From NCBI GenBank assembly GCA_963205115.1, contig CAUJHV010000051.1, forward strand, positions 1 to 64,000: a DNA stretch of 64,000 nt, in the 5' to 3' direction. The stretch is from Pseudomonadota bacterium (GTDB taxonomy: Bacteria > Pseudomonadota > Gammaproteobacteria > Burkholderiales > Burkholderiaceae_C). Positions 43,370 to 51,996 of the stretch are shown one piece after another; within the stretch, counting starts at the first letter, position 1, and every line of letters begins with the position of its first letter. The notes under the pieces were generated by a model. The model did no database searches. It saw only the letters and a list, made by a program, of their open reading frames with translations, and was not told where the DNA came from. The translations under genes were made by a program, and so were the position numbers.

Positions 43370-43631
43370 CATGAGCGGCAACGGCAGCGCCGCGCATATC
43401 ACGTTCGAAGCGCTCAAGCTGCGCACCAAGATCGTCATGATCCACATCCCGTACCGAGGCACCGCGCCGTCGGTGACGGACGTGCTGGCCGGGCAGGTCG
43501 ATTGCACCTTCACCGGCGCGCCGCAAGCCTTCGGCGACCTGATCCGGCGCGAGATCCCGCGCTGGGCCGAGGTCGTGAGGGCGGGGAACGTGCGGCCAGA
43601 TTCAGGTCGAGCCCGTCAACTCGGCGCTTAG
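43370..43631 (+). pseudogene. Bug/TctC-type solute-binding protein remnant
   Basis: Readable as a Bug-family (tripartite tricarboxylate transporter receptor) core: SGNGSAAHITFEAL, IHIPYRGTAPSVTDVLAGQVDCTFTGAP, then an abrupt jump to the C-terminal end motif IRREIPRWAEVVRAGNV. About 110 residues between these two motifs, and the whole N-terminus with its signal peptide, are missing. 5' sequence (43062-43369) shows nothing else. A relic; Bug genes are numerous in Burkholderiales. Confidence 0.75.
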
Positions 43632-43764
43632 AGGCATCCATGACCGCCACAGCGGCTGCATCCCTATGGCAAGCAGCACACGGCCGCGGTGTCGCAGGTG
43701 ATCGCGGCCCGCCCCAGAGGGCGGGTGATCGCAGCCCTGCCCCTGAGAGCGCGCCGGTGCCGCA

Positions 43765-44055
43765 TCAGGCGGCGTCGTTGAAGATCATCACGCGGTGGCG
43801 GGGCTGCGCGCGCAATTCGACGCGCACCTTCTCGCGTGTGAGCGTGGAGCCTTCTTGGTGCGCCATGGTCGGGCTCAGCTCGACTTCGCTCACGCGAGTC
43901 TGGCCGGCCAGGTTCGCCTTCACGGCCTCGGCGTGCACTTCCGCGCGGGTCTTCTGGCTCATGAAGACGCTGTGGTCGATGGTGATGTCCTCGGCAAAAG
44001 CGGCGGTGCCGGCGATGGCAAGGGCGGCGAAGGTGACGATCTGCTTGTAGAACAT
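43765..44055 (-). CDS. DUF4148-type small periplasmic protein
   Basis: 96 aa from ATG 44055 with AGGAG upstream. Signal peptide: MFYKQIVTFAALAIAGTAAFA, cleavage before EDITID. The mature part has SQKTRAEVHAEAVKANLAGQ and STLTREKVRVELRAQ, the twice-repeated TR.EV..EL motif of DUF4148, a family abundant in Burkholderiales. Function unknown. Isolated gene amid remnants. Confidence 0.8.
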   Translation of the reverse strand: MFYKQIVTFAALAIAGTAAFAEDITIDHSVFMSQKTRAEVHAEAVKANLAGQTRVSEVELSPTMAHQEGSTLTREKVRVELRAQPRHRVMIFNDAA

Positions 44056-44289
44056 GATGGAACTCCTGCGTTGCGGTTGAACCTGGGCACCTCGAAGCTG
44101 TTTCGTTGTGCGTCGGTGAGTTGTCTTACGCAGGCGGCTCGTCGGTGGATTCAAAGGGTGGCTCAAGAAGGCGGCTTCGCGCGCACGGCAAGCGCTCGGG
44201 TCAGAACGTGAAGCCCGAGGCGCCCCCCAGGCCGCGACACGTCATCTCAGCCTGTTTGTCAGGCGTTTTCGACTTGATTGACGCGCTGC

Positions 44290-44510
44290 AAGCCGCTGTG
44301 CGCCGTCATCGACGGGTTCAGCCTGCACGCCGGGGTGTGCGGGTCGCAGCACATGACCGCAAGCGGCAGTGGGAACTGTGCCGATACACCACGGGCCCGG
44401 CGCTATCGAACGGGCAGGTGCAGTGCCACGCGGCGGGGCAGGTGGCGCTGGAGCTCGAGCGCCGTGGCGCGATGGCACCACGCACCTGGTGATGTCGCCT
44501 CTGGACATCG
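44290..44510 (+). mobile_element. IS91-family transposase remnant
   Basis: Pieces of an IS91/IS801-type (Y2) transposase can be read on the plus strand across frame changes: IDGFSLHAG, then RKRQWELCRYTTGPALSN and AAGQVALEL, then RDGTTHLVMSPL. In intact proteins these form one continuous segment (LCRY.TRPAL, DGTTH.VMSP). The rest of the element is gone. The surrounding 44056-44524 has no other gene. Confidence 0.7.
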
Positions 44511-44524
44511 ACATGCCGCACTGC

Positions 44525-45631
44525 TCAACTGGCCAGGATCCTGACCGCCAGTTCCGAGCCCGGAAGCCTCTTTGAGGCGATCGCCCAGATCACGGCGACA
44601 AAGGCTGCCAGCGTGCCCAGGTACCACACACCGACGAACAAGATGCCGTAGCGGTCGAGCACCGGCATGCGATCGAAGATTCTTTGATTCCAGCTGGCCA
44701 TCAGATCGATCGCGCCGATCACCACAAAGAAGGCCAGCAGGTACAGGCCCATGCCGAAACAAGCCACAAAACAGGCGACCGACACTGCCAGAAAGACCCA
44801 GAAGGCCATGCGGCTGCGCGCAGAGAACACCAGCGCCTTGACCACGCGTCCGCCATCCAGCGGGTGCACTGGCAGCAGGTTGAAGACGTTCACGAGCGCA
44901 CCGATCGAAGCCAGCAGGCCGACAAAACTGCTCTCGGTCAGCAGATAGGCCAGAAAGCAGGCCAGCGCCATGCCCAGCCCGTACACCGGGCCCATCATGG
45001 CGATATAGACCTCCTGCCAACGGGTCTGCGGGCGATCACCCACGGCCAGGCCGCCCACGAATGGAATCAGGTACATGCCCTTGGTCGGGATGCCGAAGCG
45101 ACGCATGGCCCGCAGATGGCCCCATTCATGAAACACCAGCACCGCCACCGCCACCAGGGCGAACGGCAGGCTGAACATCACCGTCCAGCCCGAGACCGCC
45201 ATGCCCGCAAGCGCCAGCTTGATCGCCTTGCCGCCTTGCAACAGCTTGGTCGCCAGGCCGAGCCACGCAGCCCAATGGCCACTGCGCCCTGGCCGGGTGG
45301 TCGGGCCCGGGGCCGCGCCGTCGACCTCCGTCGCACGGGGTGTCAGCCGCTCGAGCCACTTGGGCTGTCCCGCCGCACAGCAGTCCTTCGTCAAGGGCTG
45401 ATCGCCTCGCCACAGTTCGTAGTGCACGCGGCAAGCATCCAGTTCGATCTGATAGCGCAGGACGAGCGAGCCCATGCCCTCCAGTGCGAAGGCGTGCTCG
45501 CTGTCGAACGCGAAGCTGCGCCGCGCCGACACGGGGTGCCCGTCCACCCGCAGCACCTCTTCGCCCGTCCACGAGGTGCACTGCAGCTCGAAGTGACGGC
45601 CATCAAGGTCGAATGCGAAGAGTACGTACAT
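44525..45631 (-). CDS. M50-family site-2-type membrane metalloprotease
   Basis: 368 aa from ATG 45631. The N-terminal 130 residues are a soluble domain (YVLFAFDLDGRHFELQC, GMGSLVLRYQIEL) not typical of the family. The membrane part has the zinc motif VLVFHEWGHLRAM (HExxH) and the third ligand in FNLLPVHPLDGGRVV (NxxPxxxLDGG). Six or so transmembrane helices. M50 enzymes cut membrane proteins within the lipid bilayer, often anti-sigma factors; here no such target is adjacent. It is divergent from a chagasin-type inhibitor gene, 316 bp between starts. Confidence 0.88.
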   Translation of the reverse strand: MYVLFAFDLDGRHFELQCTSWTGEEVLRVDGHPVSARRSFAFDSEHAFALEGMGSLVLRYQIELDACRVHYELWRGDQPLTKDCCAAGQPKWLERLTPRATEVDGAAPGPTTRPGRSGHWAAWLGLATKLLQGGKAIKLALAGMAVSGWTVMFSLPFALVAVAVLVFHEWGHLRAMRRFGIPTKGMYLIPFVGGLAVGDRPQTRWQEVYIAMMGPVYGLGMALACFLAYLLTESSFVGLLASIGALVNVFNLLPVHPLDGGRVVKALVFSARSRMAFWVFLAVSVACFVACFGMGLYLLAFFVVIGAIDLMASWNQRIFDRMPVLDRYGILFVGVWYLGTLAAFVAVIWAIASKRLPGSELAVRILAS

Positions 45632-45826
45632 CGCCCAGCATTCTGCCAAGGGCCTGCGCAGGCGGCGAAAGCGCCTGAGTCGCCAATCGTCGGACCGCCA
45701 CTGGCTCCAGGTCCTTTCCGTCACCGGGTGGCCTCGCGTTTCAACACGCTCACGATGCTGCCCCGCATTCACGGGGTGTCGAAACCGAGGGGTCCAGCCG
45801 GGTGGTTCCGCAGGCCTAAAATCGTT

Positions 45827-45852
45827 AAATCCCTCCTCACAGGAGGGAATTT
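45827..45852. promoter_or_regulatory. Stem-loop in the M50/inhibitor intergenic region
   Basis: CCCTCCT and AGGAGGG form a 7-bp stem around loop CAC, flanked by AAAT and AATTT which can extend it with one bulge. It lies 96 bp before the inhibitor start. It could be a terminator for a transcript entering from the left, or a leader hairpin; its two arms resemble a ribosome-binding site and its complement. Confidence 0.4.
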
Positions 45853-45947
45853 GCACTGCTGTCCGTTTGACTTTCGCGCAGCAGTCCGCCGCAAAACGGG
45901 CGTGCTTGACCCGTGATGCCCATTCCCCCCCCCACCTCGTTTCCACT

Positions 45948-46406
45948 ATGCGCGTCACTACTGTCATCGTCTGTCTTGCCACGACTTTTCTGGTCGCGTG
46001 CAGCAACGCCGTTCTGGGGGGCAAGGCTGATTCGGCTGTTCAGCCGCCCGCCGCTCTCAACCTCTCGCTGTCCGAGGAGGACTTCCTGAGCAAGGATTCG
46101 CGGCACCGCAAGGTCGACGTACAGCTGCGGGTGGGCCAGCGGCTGCAGGTCACGCTCGGGTCGAATCCGACCACCGGCCACACCTGGACCAAGGAAGCTG
46201 ACCTGGGCGATCCGGGCGTTCTGCTGCAGCGCGGCCATGAATTCGTGGCACCCAAGGTGCCCGTGCCGGGTGCCGGCGGCAAGGAGAGCTGGGTGCTCGA
46301 GGCGGTGAAACCCGGGACGGCGACGGCACGTCTGGGCTATGGCCGGTCTTGGGTGCAGGGCGACCTGGCGTGGTCGCTGACGATCAACGTTCAGGTCAAG
46401 CCTTGA
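45948..46406 (+). CDS. Chagasin-family (I42) protease inhibitor lipoprotein
   Basis: 152 aa. Lipobox VACS (Cys at about 18). The Ig-like inhibitor domain shows LGSNPTTGHTW (first loop), PGAGGKESW (second loop) and YGRSW where chagasins have RPW (third loop). Such proteins block papain-like cysteine proteases. The third loop change may alter specificity. Divergent from the M50 protease gene; whether the two act together is unknown. Confidence 0.88.
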   Translation: MRVTTVIVCLATTFLVACSNAVLGGKADSAVQPPAALNLSLSEEDFLSKDSRHRKVDVQLRVGQRLQVTLGSNPTTGHTWTKEADLGDPGVLLQRGHEFVAPKVPVPGAGGKESWVLEAVKPGTATARLGYGRSWVQGDLAWSLTINVQVKP

Positions 46407-46454
46407 TTCGGTACCCGGCCGCTCAGCACACCTGCCCGTGCAGGCGTGCCTGGA

Positions 46455-46932
46455 CTACTTTGGATTGATCGGTGTCGTTCGGCATTTGACGCCTATCCCT
46501 GGATGCCGATGGAGGAACGCGCCCACGCGCTGCCCCAACTCGGCACACAGCCAGTTGATCTGGCTTTTGGACACGCCGCCCATTCCGAGCGCCTTGACCC
46601 GGTCATCCACCGACCGGGTGGAGATGCCCTGCGCGTACACCGCCTGGATCACGGCGGTGAGGGCCCTCTCGACAGTGCGCCGCGGCTCCGGGAATTCCGG
46701 GAAGCAAGACCCACAGCGCAGCTTGGGGATCTTCGGATCGACACGGCCGGCGCGCGTGTGCCAGGTTCGCTCGCGGCAGCCGATTCGGCTGTTCGGCCGC
46801 TCGGGGTTCTCCTTGTCGTAGCCGGCGCCGCAGCGCCCCACGACACCGAGTTCCATCAGGCGTTGGGCCATAAACCAACTGGCGCAGCACGTCGATGTCG
46901 GCGCCATTCTCGGCGGGTTCGGTCAATGCCAT
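46455..46932 (-). mobile_element. IS256-family transposase, truncated and frameshifted
   Basis: Minus-strand N-terminal third of an IS256 transposase. It starts MALTEPAENGADIDVLRQLV in one frame, shifts frame, and continues FMAQRLMELGV, the degenerate CGAGY.KENPER, WHTRAGRVDPKIPKL, FPEFPEPRRTVERALTAVIQ and GGVSKSQINWLCAELGQRV, then stops where the DDE domain should begin. Inactive. No inverted repeats identified. Confidence 0.88.
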
Positions 46933-46962
46933 AGTGGCGGTGGTCAGCGTGGTTCCTTCCAA

Positions 46963-47274
46963 GGATCAAGGTTGGCATTCGCACCTCTACCCTATCCGGA
47001 ATCACGATGGCCACCCTCACCAGAAGGCCGTCGCCGCGCGGCATGCCGCCACGGGTGGCGCCCTACCGGCTTCACCCTGCGCGACCTGCTGCGCACTGAA
47101 GGACATACACCACCTCCTGGGACACCAACGTCCGAACCCATGAGCAAGCATCTTCGGTCCGATGGCCGCACAGCACGGGCTCACCGTGACACCTGCAGTC
47201 CGATCACCCGCCTGACGGCCTGCGCCATGGCATGACGGGGCCCCGCCACGCCCACCCGACGAGAGCCTTTGCCG
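46963..47274. other. 312-bp gap before the beta-glucosidase
   Basis: No gene, no TGAAAGCGCTTTCA operator and no clear terminator seen. It must contain the promoter of the GH1-GH16 pair if that pair is expressed on its own. Confidence 0.5.
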
Positions 47275-48627
47275 ATGAAGACCGACCTGCACCGCCAATT
47301 TCCCGCCAATTTCACCTGGGGCGTGGCCACCAGTGCCTTCCAGATCGAAGGCGCCGCCACCGCTGACGGCAAGGGCGAATCGATCTGGGACCGCTTCTGC
47401 CGCGTGCCGGGCGCGATCGCCGATGCCAGCGACGGCGACCGGGCGTGCGACCACTACAACCGCCTGGACAGCGACCTGGACCTCATCGCCTCGCTGGGCG
47501 TGGACGCCTACCGCTTCTCGATCGCCTGGCCGCGCGTGCAGCCGCTGGGTGCAGGCGAATGGAACGAAGCCAGCCTGGCCTTCTACGAGCGCCTGGTGGA
47601 CGGCCTGCGCGCACGCGGCATCCAGCCGCACCTGACGCTCAACCACTGGGACCTGCCGCAGGCGCTGCAAGACCGCGGCGGGTGGACCTCGCGCGAGACC
47701 GTGCAGCGCTTTGTCGACTACGCCCTGGGCATCCACCGCCGACTGGGCGACCGGCTGGCCACGCTCACCACGCACAACGAGCCCTGGGTGATCGCCGTGC
47801 TGGGCCACGAAAACGGCTACTTCGCGCCGGGCCTGAAAGACCGTCGCGCCACGCTGCAGGTGGGGCACCACCTGCTGTTGAGCCACGGACTGGCGCTGCA
47901 GGCGCTGCGCGCCGATGGCTGCCGTGTGCCCAAGGGCATCGTGCTGAACATGGCGCCGGCCTACCCGGCCACGGATGCGCCCGCCGACATCGCGCGCGCG
48001 AACCTGGACGACATACGCGCGCGCCGCTGGTTCACCGACCCGCTGTTCCTGGGCCGCTACCCGCAGGTGATCGCCGACGAGATCCAGGCGCTGGACCCGA
48101 CCCTGGTGCGGCCGGGCGACCTGGCGACCATCGCCACGCCGCTGGACCACCTGGGCGTCAACTACTACACGCGCCACGTCGCCAGCGCCGACGGCAGCTT
48201 CAAGGTCGAGTCCAGCGGCCTGCCGCTGACCGACATGGGTTGGGAGGTCTACGCCCCCGGCCTGACCGACCTGCTGCTGCAGCTGCACGCGCAGTACCCG
48301 CTGCCGCCCGTCACCATCACCGAAAACGGCGGCGCCTTCAAGGACCCCGTCACCGACGGTCAGGTGCACGACGCCGACCGCACCGACTACCTGCGCACGC
48401 ACATCGCCGCCGTGGCCGAGGCCCTGCGCCAGGGCGTGCCGATGGCCGGCTACATGGTGTGGAGCCTGATGGACAATTTCGAGTGGGCCAGCGGCTATGC
48501 CAAGCGCTTCGGCATCGTGCACGTGGACTACGCGACGCAGCAGCGCACGCTCAAGGACAGCGCGCACTGGTACCGCGACTTCGTGGCCCGCTGCCGCGCG
48601 CAGCGCTGTGCAACGACGGCGATCTGA
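47275..48627 (+). CDS. GH1 beta-glucosidase
   Basis: 450 aa, cytoplasmic. Start at 47275 (GAGAG upstream) rather than a TTG two codons earlier. GH1 signature at the N-terminus FTWGVATSAFQIEGA, acid/base Glu in TTHNEPWV, nucleophile Glu in VTITENGG, and WSLMDNFEWASGY near the end. It releases glucose from beta-linked oligosaccharides, the terminal step for products made by the GH16/17/81 enzymes of this window. The secreted GH16 gene follows 64 bp later. Confidence 0.95.
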   Translation: MKTDLHRQFPANFTWGVATSAFQIEGAATADGKGESIWDRFCRVPGAIADASDGDRACDHYNRLDSDLDLIASLGVDAYRFSIAWPRVQPLGAGEWNEASLAFYERLVDGLRARGIQPHLTLNHWDLPQALQDRGGWTSRETVQRFVDYALGIHRRLGDRLATLTTHNEPWVIAVLGHENGYFAPGLKDRRATLQVGHHLLLSHGLALQALRADGCRVPKGIVLNMAPAYPATDAPADIARANLDDIRARRWFTDPLFLGRYPQVIADEIQALDPTLVRPGDLATIATPLDHLGVNYYTRHVASADGSFKVESSGLPLTDMGWEVYAPGLTDLLLQLHAQYPLPPVTITENGGAFKDPVTDGQVHDADRTDYLRTHIAAVAEALRQGVPMAGYMVWSLMDNFEWASGYAKRFGIVHVDYATQQRTLKDSAHWYRDFVARCRAQRCATTAI

Positions 48628-48691
48628 GGTGCGCGCGCCCGGCCGGCGCAGCCCACGGCCGTATCCGTATCTTCAGCTGAAAGACATCGAC

Positions 48692-49549
48692 ATGCGGATC
48701 TTCCGACACGCCACGTCACCCGCCACGCCGCCCAGCCCGCTGCGCCGGCTGGCACTGGTGCTCGCCTGCGCCGTGACCCACGTGTGCGCCGCTGCCCAGC
48801 CCATGGCCGCGCCACCCGGCTACCGGCTGGTGTGGGCCGACGAATTCGACGTCCCGGGCCTGCCCGACCCCACCCGCTGGACGCACGACACCGCGCGCAA
48901 CAAGGAGGGCTGGTACAACGAGGAGCTGCAGTACTACTCCGCACCGCGCGCGCAGAACGCGGTCGTCAAGGACGGCCGGCTGCACATCACGCTGCGCCAG
49001 GAAGAGCGCCGCAGCGAACCCGACTGGGGCGGCCAGAAGTACAGCTCGGCGCGCCTGATCACACGCGGCAAGGCCGAGTGGACCTACGGCTTCTTCGAGG
49101 TGCGCGCGCGGGTGGCCTGTGGCAAGGGCACCTGGCCGGCCATCTGGATGCTCGGCACCAAGGGCGGCTGGCCCGACGACGGCGAACTCGACATCATGGA
49201 GTACGTGGGTCGCGACCCCCACCGCGTCAGCAGCGCGGTGCACACCAAGCCCGCGCATGCCGCCAACCCCAGCTGGGGCGCGGCGCGGGTGACGCAGGCC
49301 TGCAAGGGCTTCCACCGCTACCAGATGCACTGGACGCCGCAGGGCGTGACCTTCGGCGTCGACGGATTCGCGCACCTGCACTACCCGCGCATGGAGGGCG
49401 CCCCCGGCGCCTGGCCCTTCGACGCCCCGCAGTTCATGATCCTGAACGTGGCCGTTGGAGGCCACCTGGGCGGGCCGGTGGACGACCGCATCTTCCCGAC
49501 GGCCATGGAGGTCGACTATGTGCGGGTCTGGCAGGCGCCGAAGCCCTGA
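48692..49549 (+). CDS. GH16 endo-beta-1,3-glucanase (laminarinase type), secreted
   Basis: 285 aa. Signal peptide: LRRLALVLACAVTHVCAAAQ. Catalytic signature DGELDIMEYVG, with WADEFDVPGLPDPTRW, NEELQYYSA and MILNVAVGGHLGGP. Single catalytic domain. It is the exported counterpart of the cytoplasmic GH16 at 40956-41930; the two share motifs but differ in length and localisation. Pairs with the GH1 gene. Confidence 0.95.
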   Translation: MRIFRHATSPATPPSPLRRLALVLACAVTHVCAAAQPMAAPPGYRLVWADEFDVPGLPDPTRWTHDTARNKEGWYNEELQYYSAPRAQNAVVKDGRLHITLRQEERRSEPDWGGQKYSSARLITRGKAEWTYGFFEVRARVACGKGTWPAIWMLGTKGGWPDDGELDIMEYVGRDPHRVSSAVHTKPAHAANPSWGAARVTQACKGFHRYQMHWTPQGVTFGVDGFAHLHYPRMEGAPGAWPFDAPQFMILNVAVGGHLGGPVDDRIFPTAMEVDYVRVWQAPKP

Positions 49550-49567
49550 ACTTGGGCCGCGCCGCGC

Positions 49568-50602
49568 TCAAGGCGCGGCCGCCGTCTGGCTCTCCGTCTC
49601 GATCAACTGCGCCAGGCGGCGGCGAAAACGCAGCGGGCCGGCGTCGATCTTCAAATCGATGTGCGGCGTGCGCTCGTTGGCGATGCCCCGGTGCACGGCC
49701 TCCAGGATGGCCTTGTCCTCGCTGAAGGCAAAACGCACCGACTCGGCAAAACGGCGCGAAACATCGGCGTCGTCGGGCGCGAAATTGCGCATCTGAAACC
49801 AGTAGTAGCGCGTGTGGTTCTCGTCGATGGGCGTCATGAAGTTGTAGCTGTCCATGATGAACACATCGGGGTGCAGCGGCCGGCCTTCGCCACCGCTGCC
49901 GGCGGGCGTGAAGATCGCCTTGATCAGCGCGTGGCAGGGGTAGCGCACCTCGTACTGCTGCTTGCGGTCGCAGCGGCCGCTGAACTTCAGGAACGGTGCA
50001 TAGAACGGCGCGGGCTCCACGTCACGCATCCAGCGCCACACCGTCACGCCGTTGTCGGCCGGCGTGATCTCCAGCGGCGTGTCTTCGCAGGCGGCGTTGC
50101 CGAACGAGCCCTGGTGCACCCAGGACACGTGCGAGGGGTCCAGCAGGTTGTCGGTGATGTACCGGTAGTTGCACGCGAGCGTCATCGCATCCCCCTGGTT
50201 GATGCCCCAGGCCGGATCGCCCGCATGCTCGACCGGGAAGATGGTCGCCGGGTCGGCACGACCGGCATCGCCCATCCAGATCCAGAGCAGGCCGTGGCGT
50301 TCGACGATCGGGTAGGCGCGCACCACCGCCACGCGCGGGATCCGATCGGAACCGGGCGCGCGTGTGCAGCGGCCGCTGCAGTCGAACGTCAGCCCGTGAT
50401 AGCCGCATTCGATGTGGTCACCCCGGATGCGCCCCATCGACAGCGGCAGCTTGCGGTGCGGGCAGGCATCCTCCAGCGCGGCGGGCGTGCCGTCGGTCAT
50501 CCGGTACAGCACGATGTCGTCACCCAGGATCCGCACGGCCTTGGGCTCGCGCCCCAACTCGTGGTCCCAGGCGGCCACGTACCAGGCGTTGCGCAAGAAC
50601 AT
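49568..50602 (-). CDS. Rieske-type ring-hydroxylating/demethylating oxygenase subunit
   Basis: 344 aa, VanA-like single oxygenase component. Rieske 2Fe-2S ligands: ACPHRKLPL and IECGYHGLTFD (about residues 47-70). Mononuclear iron site: DNLLDPSHVSWVHQ (two His), with a late Asp/Glu in the C-terminal half. It would hydroxylate or O/N-demethylate a small aromatic or other substrate using electrons from a reductase, which is not encoded nearby. Last gene of the minus series AT-RraA-DUF2817-Rieske; 57 bp after the DUF2817 stop. Confidence 0.92.
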   Translation of the reverse strand: MFLRNAWYVAAWDHELGREPKAVRILGDDIVLYRMTDGTPAALEDACPHRKLPLSMGRIRGDHIECGYHGLTFDCSGRCTRAPGSDRIPRVAVVRAYPIVERHGLLWIWMGDAGRADPATIFPVEHAGDPAWGINQGDAMTLACNYRYITDNLLDPSHVSWVHQGSFGNAACEDTPLEITPADNGVTVWRWMRDVEPAPFYAPFLKFSGRCDRKQQYEVRYPCHALIKAIFTPAGSGGEGRPLHPDVFIMDSYNFMTPIDENHTRYYWFQMRNFAPDDADVSRRFAESVRFAFSEDKAILEAVHRGIANERTPHIDLKIDAGPLRFRRRLAQLIETESQTAAAP

Positions 50603-50659
50603 GTGTACGGTTCCTTGTCAGGGGGTTGGGTGGCTGCGGCGGGAGCGTGGCGGTCGGGC

Positions 50660-51775
50660 TCAGCGCGGCACTGCCAGGGTCGGCAAGGCCGCGAGCGCGC
50701 GCTCGAAGTGGCGATGGGTGCGCAGCCAGGCAACCGCGCGCCAGTCGGCATCCGCCGGCAGGAAGTGTTCGAACAGCGCGCGCTTGATGGCGCGCCCGCG
50801 GGCGTCGAGCGGGTCGCCGTGCAGGTGCAGCCAGTGGTCGTCGCGCAGCGAGCCGTGCATCGCCACCGGGTCGTAGGTGCCGCACTCGATCACCAGTTGC
50901 AGCAAGGCCGTGCGCGGCAGGGCATCGAGCAAGGCCTGCGAGACATAGCCCGTCGCCCCCGCCGCCACGCCGGTGTGGCTGCTGCGGCCCGCGCCCGTGA
51001 ACAGCGTGTAGAGCCACGGACCGAAGATCGCACGCGCCGGCTCGAGGGCCGGATAAGGGGCCTGCGCGATGGCCATCAGCATCGGATGGCCGAACTCGCC
51101 AGCGCCGGTGTGCAGGTCGAAACCGATGGCCACCTCGGCGTGCGCCAGATGGCTGTCGACGATGCGCATCAGCGTCAGCCGCGACCAGCTGGCTTCGCGC
51201 CCGCCGTAGAAGAGGCCGTCGGCATGGGCGTATTGGCCCGCGCCGACGATGTCGCCCAGGGCGCGCCAGCCGATGGCGGCGACGGTCTGTTCCAGCAGGG
51301 CGTCGGCACGGCGGCGCTCGGGCCCGTCGAAGTCGCGACAGGTGTAGATCGCGTGCAGATCGTCGTAGCGCGCGTTGTGCGGCAGCTCGCCGTTGAAATC
51401 GACGAAGTTGCGGTTGAGGTCGACGTTGTCCTCGGTGACACGCCGGCACCAGGCGGCGCCCCAGGGGTTGATCAGGTGCACCATCATGACCGCCACGTCA
51501 CGCGGCAGCGCGCGCCCTTGAAGCTGCTGCAGCCACGCGGTCTGACAGGCCGAGCCGTAGTAGCCCTCGACACCATGCGTGCCGGAGATGCAGAACAGCA
51601 CGCGGCGCGCCCGCGGGTCGCCGAGCCAGGCGACGTCGGTGTGCAGGACCTCGCCTGCGGGGCCGTGCAGCGGGTGCGCATGGGCGCTAACCGTCGCGCC
51701 TGCGGCCTGCGCGGCACGCAGGAAGCGATCGCGCATCTGCACGTGGTCAGCCGTATCGGGAAAGGCCACAGTCAT
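50660..51775 (-). CDS. DUF2817, M14-like zinc carboxypeptidase/amidohydrolase
   Basis: 371 aa; ATG 51775 has AGGA at good spacing and is preferred over a GTG at 51799. M14-fold hallmarks: SGTHGVEGYYGSACQ (HxxE zinc ligands), NVDLNRNFVDF (substrate-carboxylate Arg region) and GFDLHTGAGEFG (third His). Catalytic Glu should be in the C-terminal part (LVIECGTYDP). It would hydrolyse an amide or peptide-like bond of a small acid. Its presence supports a nitrogenous substrate for the locus. Confidence 0.85.
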   Translation of the reverse strand: MTVAFPDTADHVQMRDRFLRAAQAAGATVSAHAHPLHGPAGEVLHTDVAWLGDPRARRVLFCISGTHGVEGYYGSACQTAWLQQLQGRALPRDVAVMMVHLINPWGAAWCRRVTEDNVDLNRNFVDFNGELPHNARYDDLHAIYTCRDFDGPERRRADALLEQTVAAIGWRALGDIVGAGQYAHADGLFYGGREASWSRLTLMRIVDSHLAHAEVAIGFDLHTGAGEFGHPMLMAIAQAPYPALEPARAIFGPWLYTLFTGAGRSSHTGVAAGATGYVSQALLDALPRTALLQLVIECGTYDPVAMHGSLRDDHWLHLHGDPLDARGRAIKRALFEHFLPADADWRAVAWLRTHRHFERALAALPTLAVPR

Positions 51776-51996
51776 CCGCAGGTCCTGGCTCGGCGCCACG
51801 CTGCGGGTGCAGCGGGCTGCCGTGGCACGAGCTTAGCGGGCCGAAGAGAAAGAGATATCGGGCAGATCCAGGCTGCGCCCACGGCGGCCGGACAGGCCCG
51901 TGGGCTCACAGGCCACGACCGGCGGCCTTGTCCTCACAGGCCCGTGCCGGCGGGCGGTGTCCATGCAGAACCGCGGACGTGGCGCGTAGCGGCGGC
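51776..51996. other. 221-bp gap between RraA and DUF2817 genes
   Basis: No gene. Contains two copies of ACAGGCCCGTG about 50 bp apart in a C/G-rich stretch (51893-51955). Might hold a second promoter for DUF2817-Rieske; nothing firm. Confidence 0.4.

Noticed and set aside
44106..44492. 128-codon plus-strand open frame
   Set aside because: The second half is an IS91 fragment in one of several frames; the first half has no protein character.
46960..47274. Search for a LacI operator before the GH1-GH16 pair
   Set aside because: No copy or near copy of TGAAAGCGCTTTCA was found in the gap.
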